From Gelria sp. Kuro-4 (GTDB taxonomy: Bacteria; Bacillota; DTU030; DUMP01): 64,000 nucleotides of DNA. A program made the position numbers and the translations under genes. Location of the stretch: NCBI RefSeq assembly GCF_019668485.1, contig NZ_AP024619.1, forward strand, positions 929,001 to 993,000. Reading direction: 5' to 3'. Positions within the stretch are counted from its first letter, which is position 1, and the number at the start of each line of letters is the position of its first letter. Under the pieces are notes generated by a model. It had not been told where the DNA came from. It did not search any database and saw only the letters and a list, made by a program, of their open reading frames with translations. Positions 1 to 8,729 of the stretch are shown in pieces.

Positions 1-193
1 TATTGGATAATATCTCTTGTATTCGCCGTAAAATGCCTAATTCCTCCTTCCCGGGTAGGTGGAGTAATCCCGCGCAAAAGTTCTCCTTTCCTTTTGGGGT
101 GGCAGGGTGCACAAAAATTGGAACCCCGGGAGGAAAAATGAAGAAAAGGGAGAAACTATGCCTGTTCGATATTTTATCTGGGAGGTATGGGCA

Positions 194-1261
194 GTGGCGC
201 ATGTCACGGGCGAACAGCTTAAGAGCTTTGCGGTGAAGGTGTTTGAGAGCCTTGGGATTCCGGCCACAGATGCTGAGACGACGGCAGAAATCCTGGTGCA
301 GGCCGATCTGAGGGGCATCGATTCCCACGGCGTGGCCCGGCTGCCGATTTACGTTAAGCGGCTCAAACTCGGCCTCATCAACAAGCGGCCTGACATCAAG
401 GTGGTGCGGGACCGTCCCGGCGCGGCCGTCGTGGACGGTGACAACGGCCTGGGCCAGGTGGTGGGCCATAGGGCCATGACGCTCTGCCTGGAAAAGGCCC
501 GGCAGCACGGCGTGGCTGTGGTCGGGGTGAAAAACTCCAACCACTTCGGCATCGGCGCGTACTATGCCATGATGGCCCTCAAAGAGGACATGATCGGCAT
601 GGTAGGCACCAACACTTCACCGCTCATGGCACCTTTCGGCGGTAAGCAGCCGCTCCTCGGCACCAACCCCCTGGCCATTGCCATCCCGGCCGGCAGCCAG
701 CGTCCGGTGGTTCTGGACATGGCCACCAGCTTGGTACCGCGCGGTAAAATTGAGATCGCCGCCCGCAAAGGCGAAAAGATTCCCGTGGGCTGGGCCATCG
801 ACAAGGACGGCCGGCCCACCCAGGAACCGGAAGAGGCTCTCAAGGGCACCCTGCTTCCCATGGGCGGGCCCAAGGGCTACGGCCTGGCGCTGGTGCTGGA
901 CATCCTCTGCGGGGTGCTCAGCGGGGCGGCCTTCGGGGCTCATACCGGATCCCTGTTCGGCGATCTGGATCGGCCTCAGAACATCGGGCACTTCATGCTC
1001 GCCCTGGACGTCAACAGCTTCCGGCCCCTCAGCGAGTTCAAGAATACCATGGACAGCCTTATCCTGAGCATCAAGAACTCGGAGCCGGCGGAAGGCTTTA
1101 AAGAGCTCTTCCTCCCGGGCGAGATCGAGTACACCAAGACAGAGGAGCGGGCCCAAAAGGGTATCGACCTGAACCCTGTGGTGGCCCAGAACCTCCTCAA
1201 CCTGGCGCGCGACCTGGGCCTCGTCGGCGGTGAAGCCACCGTGGACACCCTTTTCGCCTAA
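194..1261 (+). CDS. Ldh_2-family (malate/L-lactate/sulfolactate-type) NAD(P)-dependent 2-hydroxyacid dehydrogenase
   Basis: A 355-residue cytosolic oxidoreductase of the Ldh_2 family (YiaK/ComC/MDH type), which interconverts L-2-hydroxy acids and 2-oxo acids with NAD(P). Visible family features are the N-terminal ADLRGIDSHGVARLP region, NSNHFGIGAYY, GTNPLAIAIP, MATSLVPRGKIE and the C-terminal GGPKGYGLAL. Length is normal for the family. I choose the GTG at 194 because GGAGG at 181-185 lies at good spacing and the upstream in-frame ATGs (107, 158) add residues not seen in the family. A GntR fragment follows directly, suggesting a former regulator. The substrate cannot be read from sequence; the abundance of 2-hydroxyacid enzymes nearby supports a hydroxyacid role. 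Confidence 0.88.
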   Translation: MAHVTGEQLKSFAVKVFESLGIPATDAETTAEILVQADLRGIDSHGVARLPIYVKRLKLGLINKRPDIKVVRDRPGAAVVDGDNGLGQVVGHRAMTLCLEKARQHGVAVVGVKNSNHFGIGAYYAMMALKEDMIGMVGTNTSPLMAPFGGKQPLLGTNPLAIAIPAGSQRPVVLDMATSLVPRGKIEIAARKGEKIPVGWAIDKDGRPTQEPEEALKGTLLPMGGPKGYGLALVLDILCGVLSGAAFGAHTGSLFGDLDRPQNIGHFMLALDVNSFRPLSEFKNTMDSLILSIKNSEPAEGFKELFLPGEIEYTKTEERAQKGIDLNPVVAQNLLNLARDLGLVGGEATVDTLFA

Positions 1262-1301
1262 GCCTCCCGGACTTCGATCTGCCGGACCTTCTTCCGGGCG
1301 C

Positions 1302-1530
1302 GCCTACGAAGAAGACCTGGCCGAGCTGGCGGAGACACTGGAAGGCCAGGGACAGGCCATTAAAGACAGGGATTATGCCGGCTATTTGCAGCTCGATTGC
1401 GACTTCCACCGCCGGGTGGCCGTGGCTACGGGAAATGAGCTCCTGGCCGACATCATAACCAACCTGAACACACAGGTGCAGCGGTTTCTGATCCTTGCCC
1501 GCAACCTACCCGAAAAGGCGCCAAAAGGAT
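1302..1530 (+). pseudogene. Remnant of a GntR-family regulator (FCD ligand-binding domain only)
   Basis: The translation contains an FCD-domain stretch (AYEEDLAELAETLEGQ, then YLQLDCDFHRRVAVATGNELL, read as adjacent blocks). This is the metal-binding effector domain of FadR-type GntR regulators, with the D-x-x-FH motif. The N-terminal winged helix is absent and the frame runs in from the end of the dehydrogenase without a start or ribosome site. The far end is cut where a transposase scrap on the other strand begins. I read it as a regulator of the dehydrogenase destroyed by insertion or deletion. Confidence 0.7.
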
Positions 1531-1534
1531 TCCA

Positions 1535-1630
1535 TTACCTGGCTGACTGCGTTCGGCTAATGAGGTTGTCACCGGTGCTGCTCTTAAAGGCCTCTTCAAT
1601 GTCTCGCGTGGAAAGGCCGCGCGCGTACAG
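1535..1630 (-). pseudogene. IS256-family transposase scrap
   Basis: Read on the minus strand, this 32-codon open piece gives LYARGLSTRDIEEAFKSSTG. It matches the conserved Y-x-RG-(M/L)-STRDIEEA core of IS256/Mutator transposases, which precedes the G-x-x-x-S-x-S-x-x-S region. It ends at a TAA and has no start. It is too short to be functional and marks an old insertion next to the truncated GntR gene. No terminal inverted repeats were identified. A second IS256-type scrap lies near 13.9 kb. Confidence 0.72.
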
Positions 1631-1802
1631 AACTTATTGAGTTGGTCACTTCTAAGTTAGCTCAGGTCTCTCAATTTTGGCCAGCATCGTCAGGACATTA
1701 CCCAGGCTGTTTCGCTTGGATCAAACTCGGAGTGCCTGTCTTGGTTAGTACATGTACAGTGTTTGAGCAGCTCTCTTCCAGAAGCAACATTCTTATGTCT
1801 GC

Positions 1803-1849
1803 CTCCTTTCGCTCTCACTCCTGGAGGTGCGGCGAAAGGAGCTTTTTTT
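1803..1849 (+). terminator. Rho-independent terminator
   Basis: A perfect 10-bp stem (CTCCTTTCGC at 1803-1812, GCGAAAGGAG at 1832-1841) is followed by CTTTTTTT. The 1640-1802 stretch before it holds no gene I can support, only a 10-bp palindrome GTACATGTAC at 1748-1757. The hairpin may therefore end a lost gene or act as an attenuator in a leader for the small ORF at 1887. Confidence 0.75.
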
Positions 1850-1886
1850 GCCCGCAAGAGGGACAGCGAAAGGAAGAGGTGATCGT

Positions 1887-2132
1887 ATGTCAAGGCTCAT
1901 TGTCCCGCGGTCGGAGGATTCGGGCTACGGAGATTGGAACTGGTTGGTTCCGCTGGGGAAGTCTGGTATTCGTTCAGTTGCGGGGAACCTGTCGAGCTTT
2001 TGCTTGGTAGTCGCTGGATGCGATCTCTGGGAGATCGGCTCTTGTGGCTGGTATGTCACTAACGGACAGAGCAGTCTCGTTCCGTTGCGGGTAGAGGCAC
2101 GCAAGGTTCGCAGTTCTTGGCCGGCGGGGTAG
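1887..2132 (+). CDS. Hypothetical 81-residue protein
   Basis: An ATG with a plausible ribosome site (AGAGGTGAT at 1875-1883) opens an 81-codon frame. Its stop is embedded in a terminator hairpin at 2120-2154, and another terminator lies just upstream, so it looks like a self-contained transcription unit. The product has several tryptophans, cysteines in the middle and no clear signal or membrane segment. I recognise no family. It could be a spurious frame in a decayed intergenic region; coding status is uncertain. Confidence 0.35.
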   Translation: MSRLIVPRSEDSGYGDWNWLVPLGKSGIRSVAGNLSSFCLVVAGCDLWEIGSCGWYVTNGQSSLVPLRVEARKVRSSWPAG

Positions 2133-2154
2133 TGTGCCCTTGCCGGCTATTTTT
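2120..2154 (+). terminator. Rho-independent terminator
   Basis: Inverted repeat GCCGGC (2120-2125) with GCCGGC (2142-2147), extended by GGG/CCC pairing, followed by TATTTTT. It overlaps the stop of the small ORF at 1887-2132. The stretch from 2155 to about 2340 has no convincing gene. Confidence 0.65.
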
Positions 2155-2348
2155 ACAGAATGAGCCTTATGCAAAACATATAACCAGAAAGAGATCCACT
2201 TTGATTATGGAAATGGAACCACGCAGGCCCTTCAAGCGTGAAGAGACCTTAAAAAGGAACTGGTTCTGCTTACTGGAGGCCGCGAAACAATCTACGTCGT
2301 AAGAAAAAAATTTTAGGTTACGAGAGCAGGAATTTGGGCGAGGATATA

Positions 2349-2363
2349 GAATACGTATACAAG
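2349..2363. promoter_or_regulatory. GntR-type operator, copy 1
   Basis: GAATACGTATACAAG lies 31 bp before the TTG start of the GntR gene. Its exact 15-bp reverse complement occurs at 3155-3169, before the carrier gene, and a related TATACGTATA palindrome occurs at 8843-8854. Position and symmetry suggest autoregulation by the adjacent GntR protein. The binding assignment is inference. Confidence 0.62.
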
Positions 2364-2393
2364 CACAGCAACAGGTTTTAGGAGGAAATAGCT

Positions 2394-3068
2394 TTGGCTG
2401 TTTTACCTAGGTTGAAAAACAACGCAGATACTCTGGCGGAGCAAGCTTACGCTATCTTAAAAAAAGCTATTGTAAACAATAAGTTTAAACCACGTGAAAT
2501 CCTCTCTGAGGAAAAGCTTGCTGCTGATCTTGGTATTAGCCGCACTCCAATTAGAGCAGCCTTGTCGCGCCTGGCAATGGAAAAACTCGTTTCTAATATA
2601 CCTGGGCGGGGGTCTATGGTGGCAGATATTTCGTTACAGGATGTGGAAGACCTCTTTGTAGTACGTGAGGCTCTAGAAGGTGTCTCTGCAAAGTTGGCTA
2701 CCAAAAACATTACAGCACAAGAAATGGTACAAATGAAGCATTTTCTACAGCAACAACGAGATTCTTTGGCTAACGCAGACTATCTTCCATTTCTTGAAGC
2801 AGATATGCTGTTTCATGCTGAACTGGCCCGTATATCAAAGAACCGAGAGTTATATGAGATCATCCTGAGCCTTCAAGATCGCATCTTACGTTTTGAGATA
2901 CTATCTAATACTATCCAAAGTAGAGCGGCAAAGGCACTGCGAGAACACAAGGATATCTTGGATGCTTTAGAGCAAGGAGATCCAGCGCTTGTTGAGCAGA
3001 AGATTATTGCCCACATACGGAGTGTTTTGCAAAGTATTAGAGAAGCTGAGGCTAAAAAACTTTCGTAG
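2394..3068 (+). CDS. GntR-family transcriptional regulator (FCD subfamily)
   Basis: A 224-residue regulator. Residues about 10-75 form a GntR winged helix with the hallmark LSEEKLAADLGISRTPIRAAL. Residues about 85-215 form an all-helical FCD ligand domain with FLEADMLFHAELARIS supplying the usual D/H metal ligands. It starts at TTG 2394 with GGAGG at 2381-2385. It is the first gene of the AT-rich block and most likely controls the following carrier/carbamoyltransferase operon, since identical TATACGTATA-type sites precede both units and the gene at 8933. The effector is probably the imported substrate or a 2-hydroxyacid intermediate. Confidence 0.9.
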   Translation: MAVLPRLKNNADTLAEQAYAILKKAIVNNKFKPREILSEEKLAADLGISRTPIRAALSRLAMEKLVSNIPGRGSMVADISLQDVEDLFVVREALEGVSAKLATKNITAQEMVQMKHFLQQQRDSLANADYLPFLEADMLFHAELARISKNRELYEIILSLQDRILRFEILSNTIQSRAAKALREHKDILDALEQGDPALVEQKIIAHIRSVLQSIREAEAKKLS

Positions 3069-3123
3069 AACGAGAAGCCCATTACAAACAATGTGTCTCT
3101 TCACATGTGTATGTGTTTGCTTA

Positions 3124-3169
3124 CTGTATACAAGCTTTTAAAGTTAGCGCGGTTCTTGTATACGTATTC
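3124..3169. promoter_or_regulatory. GntR-type operators, copies 2 and 3
   Basis: Two sites 20 bp apart precede the carrier gene: CTGTATACAAG at 3124-3134 and CTTGTATACGTATTC at 3155-3169. The latter is the exact inverse of the copy before the GntR gene. Paired sites in the region between regulator and carrier fit control of the long operon 3264-8729. Confidence 0.62.
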
Positions 3170-3263
3170 AAGTACAGATGAGAAGAAACAGGGAGGAGGG
3201 GTAAGAGGAAAACATATAGACTGTGGGCAGGAGAATCAGTGGAAAGTAGAAGGGGGCGAGCTT

Positions 3264-4640
3264 GTGAATGATGTCGAGGTGACAAGACCGTCTGTAGCGC
3301 ATGGTAATCAAAATACGGTGTTGTGGAAGTTTTTGTTGACGTCTGGACTTGGCCTGTTTTTCTTCCTATGCCCAGTATACTGGCATGGCAATTGGAACAT
3401 CCCAATTGGTGTTATGTCTGAAAGCTTGGCAAAGCTGCTTAAACCATCATTACCTACCGTAGCTACTATTGCCATGTGGATTACCGCTATTTGCACTACT
3501 CTAGGAACTACGTTTAAGGTAAAACAAATTACAGAAAATGCGTTTCTTAAAGACCTGTTTCAGGTATCTTCGTTTTGGTTCATTATTCGGTGGTTAGGAG
3601 CCATTTTCGCTACCATGACACTATTGCAGGTAGGGCCGGAGGCAATCATCTCCGATGATACCGGTGGTCTAATGCTTTTCAGCTTGCTTGGTATGTTAAT
3701 TGTCTGGTTCTTTGTAGCTTCTTATCTGATGCCACTTCTTACGGAATTTGGAATCATGGATTTCGTCGGCGTGCTGATTCGTGGCTTCATTAAACCTTTG
3801 TTTACTTTGCCAGGGCGTTCCGCACTTGATCTCTTAACTTCTTGGGTCGGTAATTGTAATGTAGGCGTCCAAATCACCCGTTGGCAATATGTAACCGGCT
3901 ATTACACCGCGCGTGAAGCAGCCGTTATTGCAACATGTTTTTCAGCTGTTTCGCTTCCTTTCTGTCTAGTGATAGCTAATACTGCTGGTATTGCAAATGT
4001 TTTTCCTCAGTTTTATTTAGCGACTGCAGTGGCTGGGGTTGTGGCGGCGATTGTCGTGCCACGCATGCCCCCTCTTTCTCGAATCCCTGATGACTACTAT
4101 GGTCCGGTAGGGAAGAGAATCAACGAACAAATTCCTATCGGAATAAGTCGGACGCGATGGGGTTTAGAACAAGCCCTTAAACGTGCAGAACAAAAAAGCA
4201 TTTATCAAGCAATCGTGATCGAGGGTAGCAAAGTGTTTATTGGTATTGTGTTTGGTCTTGTGGCTCAGTCTATGGCGCTCGGTACCCTCGGTACAATGGT
4301 AGTAACCTATACTCCTGTTGTTGGATATTTGTCTACCCCGATGGTTTGGCTCTTGCAGCTTTTCCAGGTACCGGAAGCCGCTGCGGCTGCTCCTGGAACT
4401 ATCATTGGTTTTGCTGATCAGTTCATCCCGGCGGTAGTTGCCAGTACACTCGTAAGCCCAATTGCTAAATTCGTGATAGCTGGTCTGTCTGTGGTTCAGA
4501 TTATCTACATGACCGAGGTAGGTAGTTTTATATTAATGTGTGAGATTCCAGTAAACTTTTCCCATCTTGTTCTTGTCTTTCTAGAAAGAACGTTAGTTTG
4601 CATTCCAGTCCTTGCACTGGCGGCACATCTGGTCTTCTAA
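3264..4640 (+). CDS. YjiH-family membrane transporter (nucleoside-recognition/Gate domain)
   Basis: A 458-residue polytopic membrane protein related to YjiH. Hydrophobic segments are separated by the family-like LLTSWVGNCNVGVQITRWQ and MCEIPVNFSHLVLVF stretches; the Gate motif region is around residues 190-240. The start is taken as GTG 3264 with AGGGGG at 3251-3256, because in-frame sequence further upstream overlaps the operator zone. It heads the operon with carbamoyltransferase, carbamate kinase and amidinohydrolase, so it is the likely importer (or product exporter/antiporter) of that pathway. YjiH proteins have no firmly established substrate, so the role is contextual. Confidence 0.8.
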   Translation: MNDVEVTRPSVAHGNQNTVLWKFLLTSGLGLFFFLCPVYWHGNWNIPIGVMSESLAKLLKPSLPTVATIAMWITAICTTLGTTFKVKQITENAFLKDLFQVSSFWFIIRWLGAIFATMTLLQVGPEAIISDDTGGLMLFSLLGMLIVWFFVASYLMPLLTEFGIMDFVGVLIRGFIKPLFTLPGRSALDLLTSWVGNCNVGVQITRWQYVTGYYTAREAAVIATCFSAVSLPFCLVIANTAGIANVFPQFYLATAVAGVVAAIVVPRMPPLSRIPDDYYGPVGKRINEQIPIGISRTRWGLEQALKRAEQKSIYQAIVIEGSKVFIGIVFGLVAQSMALGTLGTMVVTYTPVVGYLSTPMVWLLQLFQVPEAAAAAPGTIIGFADQFIPAVVASTLVSPIAKFVIAGLSVVQIIYMTEVGSFILMCEIPVNFSHLVLVFLERTLVCIPVLALAAHLVF

Positions 4641-4689
4641 ATCGAAAGGTGGGTTTAGGCATGATTCTGTTAGTAAGGAGGCTTTACCT

Positions 4690-5628
4690 ATGAAGAACAA
4701 TTTTAAAGGCCGTGATTTCCTGAGCTTGATGGATTTTACACGGGAAGAAGTCTATGAGCTTTTGGATTTGGCAGTTGAGTTAAAACGACGACATGCAATT
4801 GGAGACGACCCCAAACCTTTACAAGGCCGGACCATAGCCATGATTTTTGAAAAAAACTCCACACGTACTCGCCTTTCTTTTCAGGCGGGAATTGCTCAAC
4901 TGGGTGGTCAAAGCTTCTACATGCGGCCCGATGAAATGCAACTTAACCGCGGGGAGCCTATTAAAGATACCGCAAGGGTCATCGACCGCTATTGTGACGC
5001 TTTGGTCATCCGTACCTTCGGCAAAGAGCGGGTGGAAGAATTCGCACACTATATGAAAAACCCTGTAATAAATGCCCTTACTGACCAAGAGCATCCTTGC
5101 CAGATATTGGCTGACCTAATGACCATCAGGGAGAAAAAGGGACGTCTCGAAGGGCTTAAATTGACCTTTGCTGCTGATCTTTTTAACATGGCCCACTCCC
5201 TGCTTATCGCTTGCCCGCTGATGGGCATAGACATTGCTATTGCCCATCCTGAAGGGCTTAAAGCGGATCCGAAAATAGTTGAGTTTGCCGAAGAAACAGC
5301 GCGGAAGAACGGTACAAAAGTAGTTCTTACAACCGACATGAGTGAGGCTTTGCGCGATGCAGATGTCATTTACGCCAATACCTACCATAGCATGGGCACA
5401 ACCGAAGAAGAACGAAAGCAACGGGAAGCCATCTTCTTTCCATATCGCATTGACGAGGAGAAGGTAAAGGTAGCCAAAGACGATTTTATATTCCTGCATT
5501 GCTTACCCGCCTATCGAGAAGAAGAAATGACCGAATCGATTCTTGAAGGACCGCATTCTGTGGTCTGGGATGAAGCCGAAAACCGTATGCATACCGAAAA
5601 AGCCGTCTTAGCAGCAGTGGTCTATTAG
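4690..5628 (+). CDS. Ornithine-carbamoyltransferase-like carbamoyltransferase
   Basis: A 312-residue aspartate/ornithine carbamoyltransferase superfamily enzyme. The carbamoyl-phosphate site is complete (NSTRTRLSF, EHPCQ, and HCLPA near the C terminus). In a catabolic setting it would cleave a carbamoylated amine with phosphate to give carbamoyl phosphate. The amino-acid side of the pocket is unusual. The typical GDGNN loop reads AADLFN, and the D-x-x-x-SMG motif, whose Asp contacts the alpha-amino group of ornithine in true OTC, reads NTYHSMG. That Asp-to-Asn change suggests the second substrate is not ornithine. The ATG at 4690 has AAGGAGG at 4675-4681. Carbamate kinase follows at once. Confidence 0.9.
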   Translation: MKNNFKGRDFLSLMDFTREEVYELLDLAVELKRRHAIGDDPKPLQGRTIAMIFEKNSTRTRLSFQAGIAQLGGQSFYMRPDEMQLNRGEPIKDTARVIDRYCDALVIRTFGKERVEEFAHYMKNPVINALTDQEHPCQILADLMTIREKKGRLEGLKLTFAADLFNMAHSLLIACPLMGIDIAIAHPEGLKADPKIVEFAEETARKNGTKVVLTTDMSEALRDADVIYANTYHSMGTTEEERKQREAIFFPYRIDEEKVKVAKDDFIFLHCLPAYREEEMTESILEGPHSVVWDEAENRMHTEKAVLAAVVY

Positions 5629-5642
5629 AGGAGAGTTTAACA

Positions 5643-6584
5643 TTGAAACATCGAATCGTAGTTGCTCTGGGTGGTAACGCGATCTTGCGTAAAGGAGAAC
5701 GGGGTACTCTTGAAGAGCAATTAGCAAATATCCAATCTAGCTGTCGGGGATTAGCAGATCTCATAGCATTTGGTTACGAACTGGTAATTACCCATGGTAA
5801 TGGACCCCAAGTAGGCAATATCCTTCTACAAAATGAAATTGCGGCACATACAGTACCACCTATGTCACTAGCAGTATGCGGAGCGGAAAGTCAGGGCTTT
5901 TTAGGGTACCTGTTACAACAGTCATTAAAAAACGAATTGCGGTGGCGCGGTATCGACCGAGATGTTGTAACAGTGGTAACAGAAACAGTGGTGAATACCG
6001 AAGATCAAGCTTTTGCTGCACCAAGTAAACCGGTTGGGCCTTTTTACAGCACGTACGAGGCCGAACGTTTGCGAGAAGAACGAGGTTGGACTCTCAAGGA
6101 AGACTGTGGCAGGGGATGGCGACGGGTAGTCGCCTCCCCGAAACCGATTGACATAGTAGAAAAGAACGCTATTAAGGTGCTTCTTTCATCCGGAAGCGTG
6201 GTAATTTGCTGCGGTGGTGGCGGTGTGCCAGTGGTACAAAAAAAAGATGGTTCGCTAGAGGGTATGGATGCGGTAGTCGACAAGGACTTGGCTGCTTCGA
6301 GGTTAGCTGAAGCTGTTGGCGCTGAACGCTTAATGATTTTAACTGACGTGTCCGCCGTGATGTTGAATTATGGTACACCAAAAGCCAAGGAACTCCATTA
6401 TGTCAGGTCGAGGGACCTGCGGCAATACATTAAAGAAAAGCAATTTGCCGAGGGAAGCATGCTCCCTAAAGTAAAAGCTGCAGTCCAATTTGTTGAGAGG
6501 TGCGGTGGCGAAGCAATAATAGCGGCGCTATCAGAAGCCAGTATTGCCTTGGAAGGAAAGTGTGGTACGCATGTGGTCGCATAA
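5643..6584 (+). CDS. arcC: Carbamate kinase
   Basis: A 313-residue carbamate kinase of the amino-acid-kinase fold, making ATP and carbamate from carbamoyl phosphate and ADP. Signatures are VVALGGNAI at the N terminus, ITHGNGPQVG, GAESQGFLGY, the lid region with VASPKPIDIVE, CCGGGGVPV, DKDLAASRLAE and EGSMLPKVKAA. Length matches the family. It starts at TTG 5643, preceded by GAGGAGAG, 14 bp after the carbamoyltransferase stop. This placement makes the operon a substrate-level phosphorylation route like the arginine deiminase pathway. Confidence 0.96.
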   Translation: MKHRIVVALGGNAILRKGERGTLEEQLANIQSSCRGLADLIAFGYELVITHGNGPQVGNILLQNEIAAHTVPPMSLAVCGAESQGFLGYLLQQSLKNELRWRGIDRDVVTVVTETVVNTEDQAFAAPSKPVGPFYSTYEAERLREERGWTLKEDCGRGWRRVVASPKPIDIVEKNAIKVLLSSGSVVICCGGGGVPVVQKKDGSLEGMDAVVDKDLAASRLAEAVGAERLMILTDVSAVMLNYGTPKAKELHYVRSRDLRQYIKEKQFAEGSMLPKVKAAVQFVERCGGEAIIAALSEASIALEGKCGTHVVA

Positions 6585-6602
6585 GAAGGGGGAGTTTGCT
6601 CA

Positions 6603-7451
6603 ATGCCGTTTGTTAATAGTGAATATGGTCCACTTAAGAGGGTTTTGCTTTGCCGACCAGAGTATCTAGATATTACTGTTCCCATCAACGTTATCGCAGC
6701 GAATAACAAAGAGAAAGGGGTAAACGTAGGACAAGCATGCCGCGAGCATGACGAATTCGTTCGAGCTTTTCAAGAATACGGGGTAGAAGTACTATTGGCC
6801 CCCACTAGTAAACGCTATCCGTATGAAGTCAACACCCGGGACCTAGGGGTCACTACGCCCAAGGGTATCATTTTTGGCCGATATCTGCGTGAATTGCATT
6901 GGGGTGAGCACCGATTAGCAGAGCAAGCCTTACATGAAAAGAGAATTCCCATCTTGACACAATTGCCCTTTGGCACTTTTGAAGGTGGTGACTTCATGTA
7001 TGTCGACAAAGACTTTGCCGGCATTGGTATTGGCTGCCGGACCAACATGATCGGTGTGCACTGGCTACAGGCGTTGCTGGCAGATACCGGAATTACATTA
7101 ATGCCAGTGGACTTCGACAAAGATTACCTCCATCTAGATATGATTTGTAATATCATTGCTCCTCAAGTTTGTGTTATCTGCACCGAAGCTGTATCTCCTG
7201 AGTTTTATAAAGAGCTTAAGAAACGCAACTTTACGTTTATCAATGTTTCGCCTTCAGAAGTATTTGACCATGCGTGTAACCTGTTAAGCATTGGCAACAA
7301 CACTATCTTTTCTCATCCAAAAGCGCGAAAGGTCAATGAGCGATTGCGGGCTTTGGGGTTAAACGTTCTAGAACTGCCGCTTATGGAATGCCTAAAAAGC
7401 GGTGGTGGACCACGGTGCATGAGCTTCCCCATCGAGCGAGATGAAACTTAA
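6603..7451 (+). CDS. Amidinohydrolase of the arginine deiminase/DDAH superfamily
   Basis: A 282-residue guanidino-group-modifying enzyme fold. Visible motifs are NTRD (about residue 78), FEGGD (about 126), LHLDMICN holding the catalytic His, and GGGPRCMSFP near the C terminus carrying the nucleophilic Cys. It is shorter than classical arginine deiminase (about 400 residues, with an extra helical insert) and closer to DDAH in size. It should hydrolyse a guanidino compound to the ureido compound plus ammonia (or amine), feeding the carbamoyltransferase. The start ATG 6603 follows AAGGGGGAG. The next gene begins immediately after its stop. Confidence 0.88.
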   Translation: MPFVNSEYGPLKRVLLCRPEYLDITVPINVIAANNKEKGVNVGQACREHDEFVRAFQEYGVEVLLAPTSKRYPYEVNTRDLGVTTPKGIIFGRYLRELHWGEHRLAEQALHEKRIPILTQLPFGTFEGGDFMYVDKDFAGIGIGCRTNMIGVHWLQALLADTGITLMPVDFDKDYLHLDMICNIIAPQVCVICTEAVSPEFYKELKKRNFTFINVSPSEVFDHACNLLSIGNNTIFSHPKARKVNERLRALGLNVLELPLMECLKSGGGPRCMSFPIERDET

Positions 7452-8729
7452 ATGACTGCTGACCTGGAGATGTATTTTCCGGCGCTGCAACAATCTGTTA
7501 TTATTCCCCAACATCAGATTCAATGGATAATAAGGCCCCAAAAGTACTGTCACGTTCGTGACTCCCAGGCTTTAGTAAGGGCAGCCTTGGCTGCGCCGAA
7601 CCCATACGGTCTGGAGCTAACGAACGTGGTACGACGAAAAGAGGTCGAGCGGCGTCGTACAGTGATCGTCATTGACGATGTTACCAGACCTACGCCGGTC
7701 AGGTTGATCCTGCCGGAATTGCTTTCCCAACTGTCTAGTGCCGGAGTTTCATTGGACGACATAATCCTGTTAGTGGCCACCGGGTCGCATGCCCCTGTGG
7801 CCGAACCTCAGCTTGTTGGGAGGATAGGTGCTGATGTATTTGCAGCCGTAAATGTAGTTCAACACAAATCGCGGGAAACTAAGGATTTGGTCAAAGTAGG
7901 GTCGATTGGAGATGGGATGCCCCTTGTATTGAATCAGTACTACATGGAGGCAGATATTAAAATAGCGCTAGGAAATGTAGTCCCTCACGTTAACGTTGGT
8001 TGGGGCGGCGGCTGCAAAGCAATAGTTCCTGGTATCAGTGGTCAGGAGACTATTGACCACCTGCATTTCACTGCGGCTAAACATGTTCCACGGTTTTTGG
8101 GCCAGCTGGATAACCCGATCCGACGGGAAGTGGAAGAAGCCGCCTTGACTACAAGCCTCGATTATATCGTCAACACGGTGGTAGATTTCTCGGGTAATTT
8201 GGTTTCGGTGCACGCAGGTCATCCCTTGGCGGCTCATAAACAAGCCGTGGAAGTGGCACGAACATTAATGTGCCCTCAAGTCAAGGGAACGTGTGATATT
8301 GTAGTAGTCGATGCGTATCCGATGGATCAGGACTTTTGGCAAGCGTCGAAAGCGCTCACCACAGCCACGCGCTTAGTAAAGCCAGGAGGGAAAATTGTAT
8401 TGCTAGCCCGGTGCCCTGAAGGAATCGGGACTGGACACGACGATTTAATGCAAATTGCACGATACACTCCGGCCGAAATGGACATGTTGGTTGAAAAAGG
8501 AGATATCATGCCAACGGCTGAAGTGGCTGTAGCGCGCGAAGTCGCTCAAGACCGGGAGAAGGCGGAGATCCTTATTTGTTCTCGGGGTCTAACGCGGGAA
8601 ATGGTGAAAAGCCTAGGGTTAAGCAAAATAAGTAGTTTGTCTGCCGCGTTATCGTCATCGGCTTTCAGCCGATCGACTATAGGAATAATGTTCCGTGGCG
8701 GTGAGATTGCCCCTGTTGTGGTAGAGTAG
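7452..8729 (+). CDS. LarA-type nickel-pincer 2-hydroxyacid racemase/epimerase
   Basis: A 425-residue LarA-family (DUF2088) protein. Residues known to bind substrate and the nickel-pincer nucleotide in LarA are recognisable: DDVTRPTP, ATGSH, and HVNVGWGGGCKAIVPG followed by ETIDHLH (His, Lys, His). It would racemise a 2-hydroxy acid. The ATG directly abuts the stop of the amidinohydrolase gene, so translation is probably coupled. The cofactor-synthesis genes larB, larC and larE are not in this window. Characterised homologues act on lactate, malate, phenyllactate and sugar acids, so the substrate here is open. Confidence 0.88.
   Translation: MTADLEMYFPALQQSVIIPQHQIQWIIRPQKYCHVRDSQALVRAALAAPNPYGLELTNVVRRKEVERRRTVIVIDDVTRPTPVRLILPELLSQLSSAGVSLDDIILLVATGSHAPVAEPQLVGRIGADVFAAVNVVQHKSRETKDLVKVGSIGDGMPLVLNQYYMEADIKIALGNVVPHVNVGWGGGCKAIVPGISGQETIDHLHFTAAKHVPRFLGQLDNPIRREVEEAALTTSLDYIVNTVVDFSGNLVSVHAGHPLAAHKQAVEVARTLMCPQVKGTCDIVVVDAYPMDQDFWQASKALTTATRLVKPGGKIVLLARCPEGIGTGHDDLMQIARYTPAEMDMLVEKGDIMPTAEVAVAREVAQDREKAEILICSRGLTREMVKSLGLSKISSLSAALSSSAFSRSTIGIMFRGGEIAPVVVE

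Noticed and set aside
1230-1301. Functional start of a GntR gene at 1230
   Set aside because: This start is inside the dehydrogenase gene in another frame and lacks a winged-helix domain.
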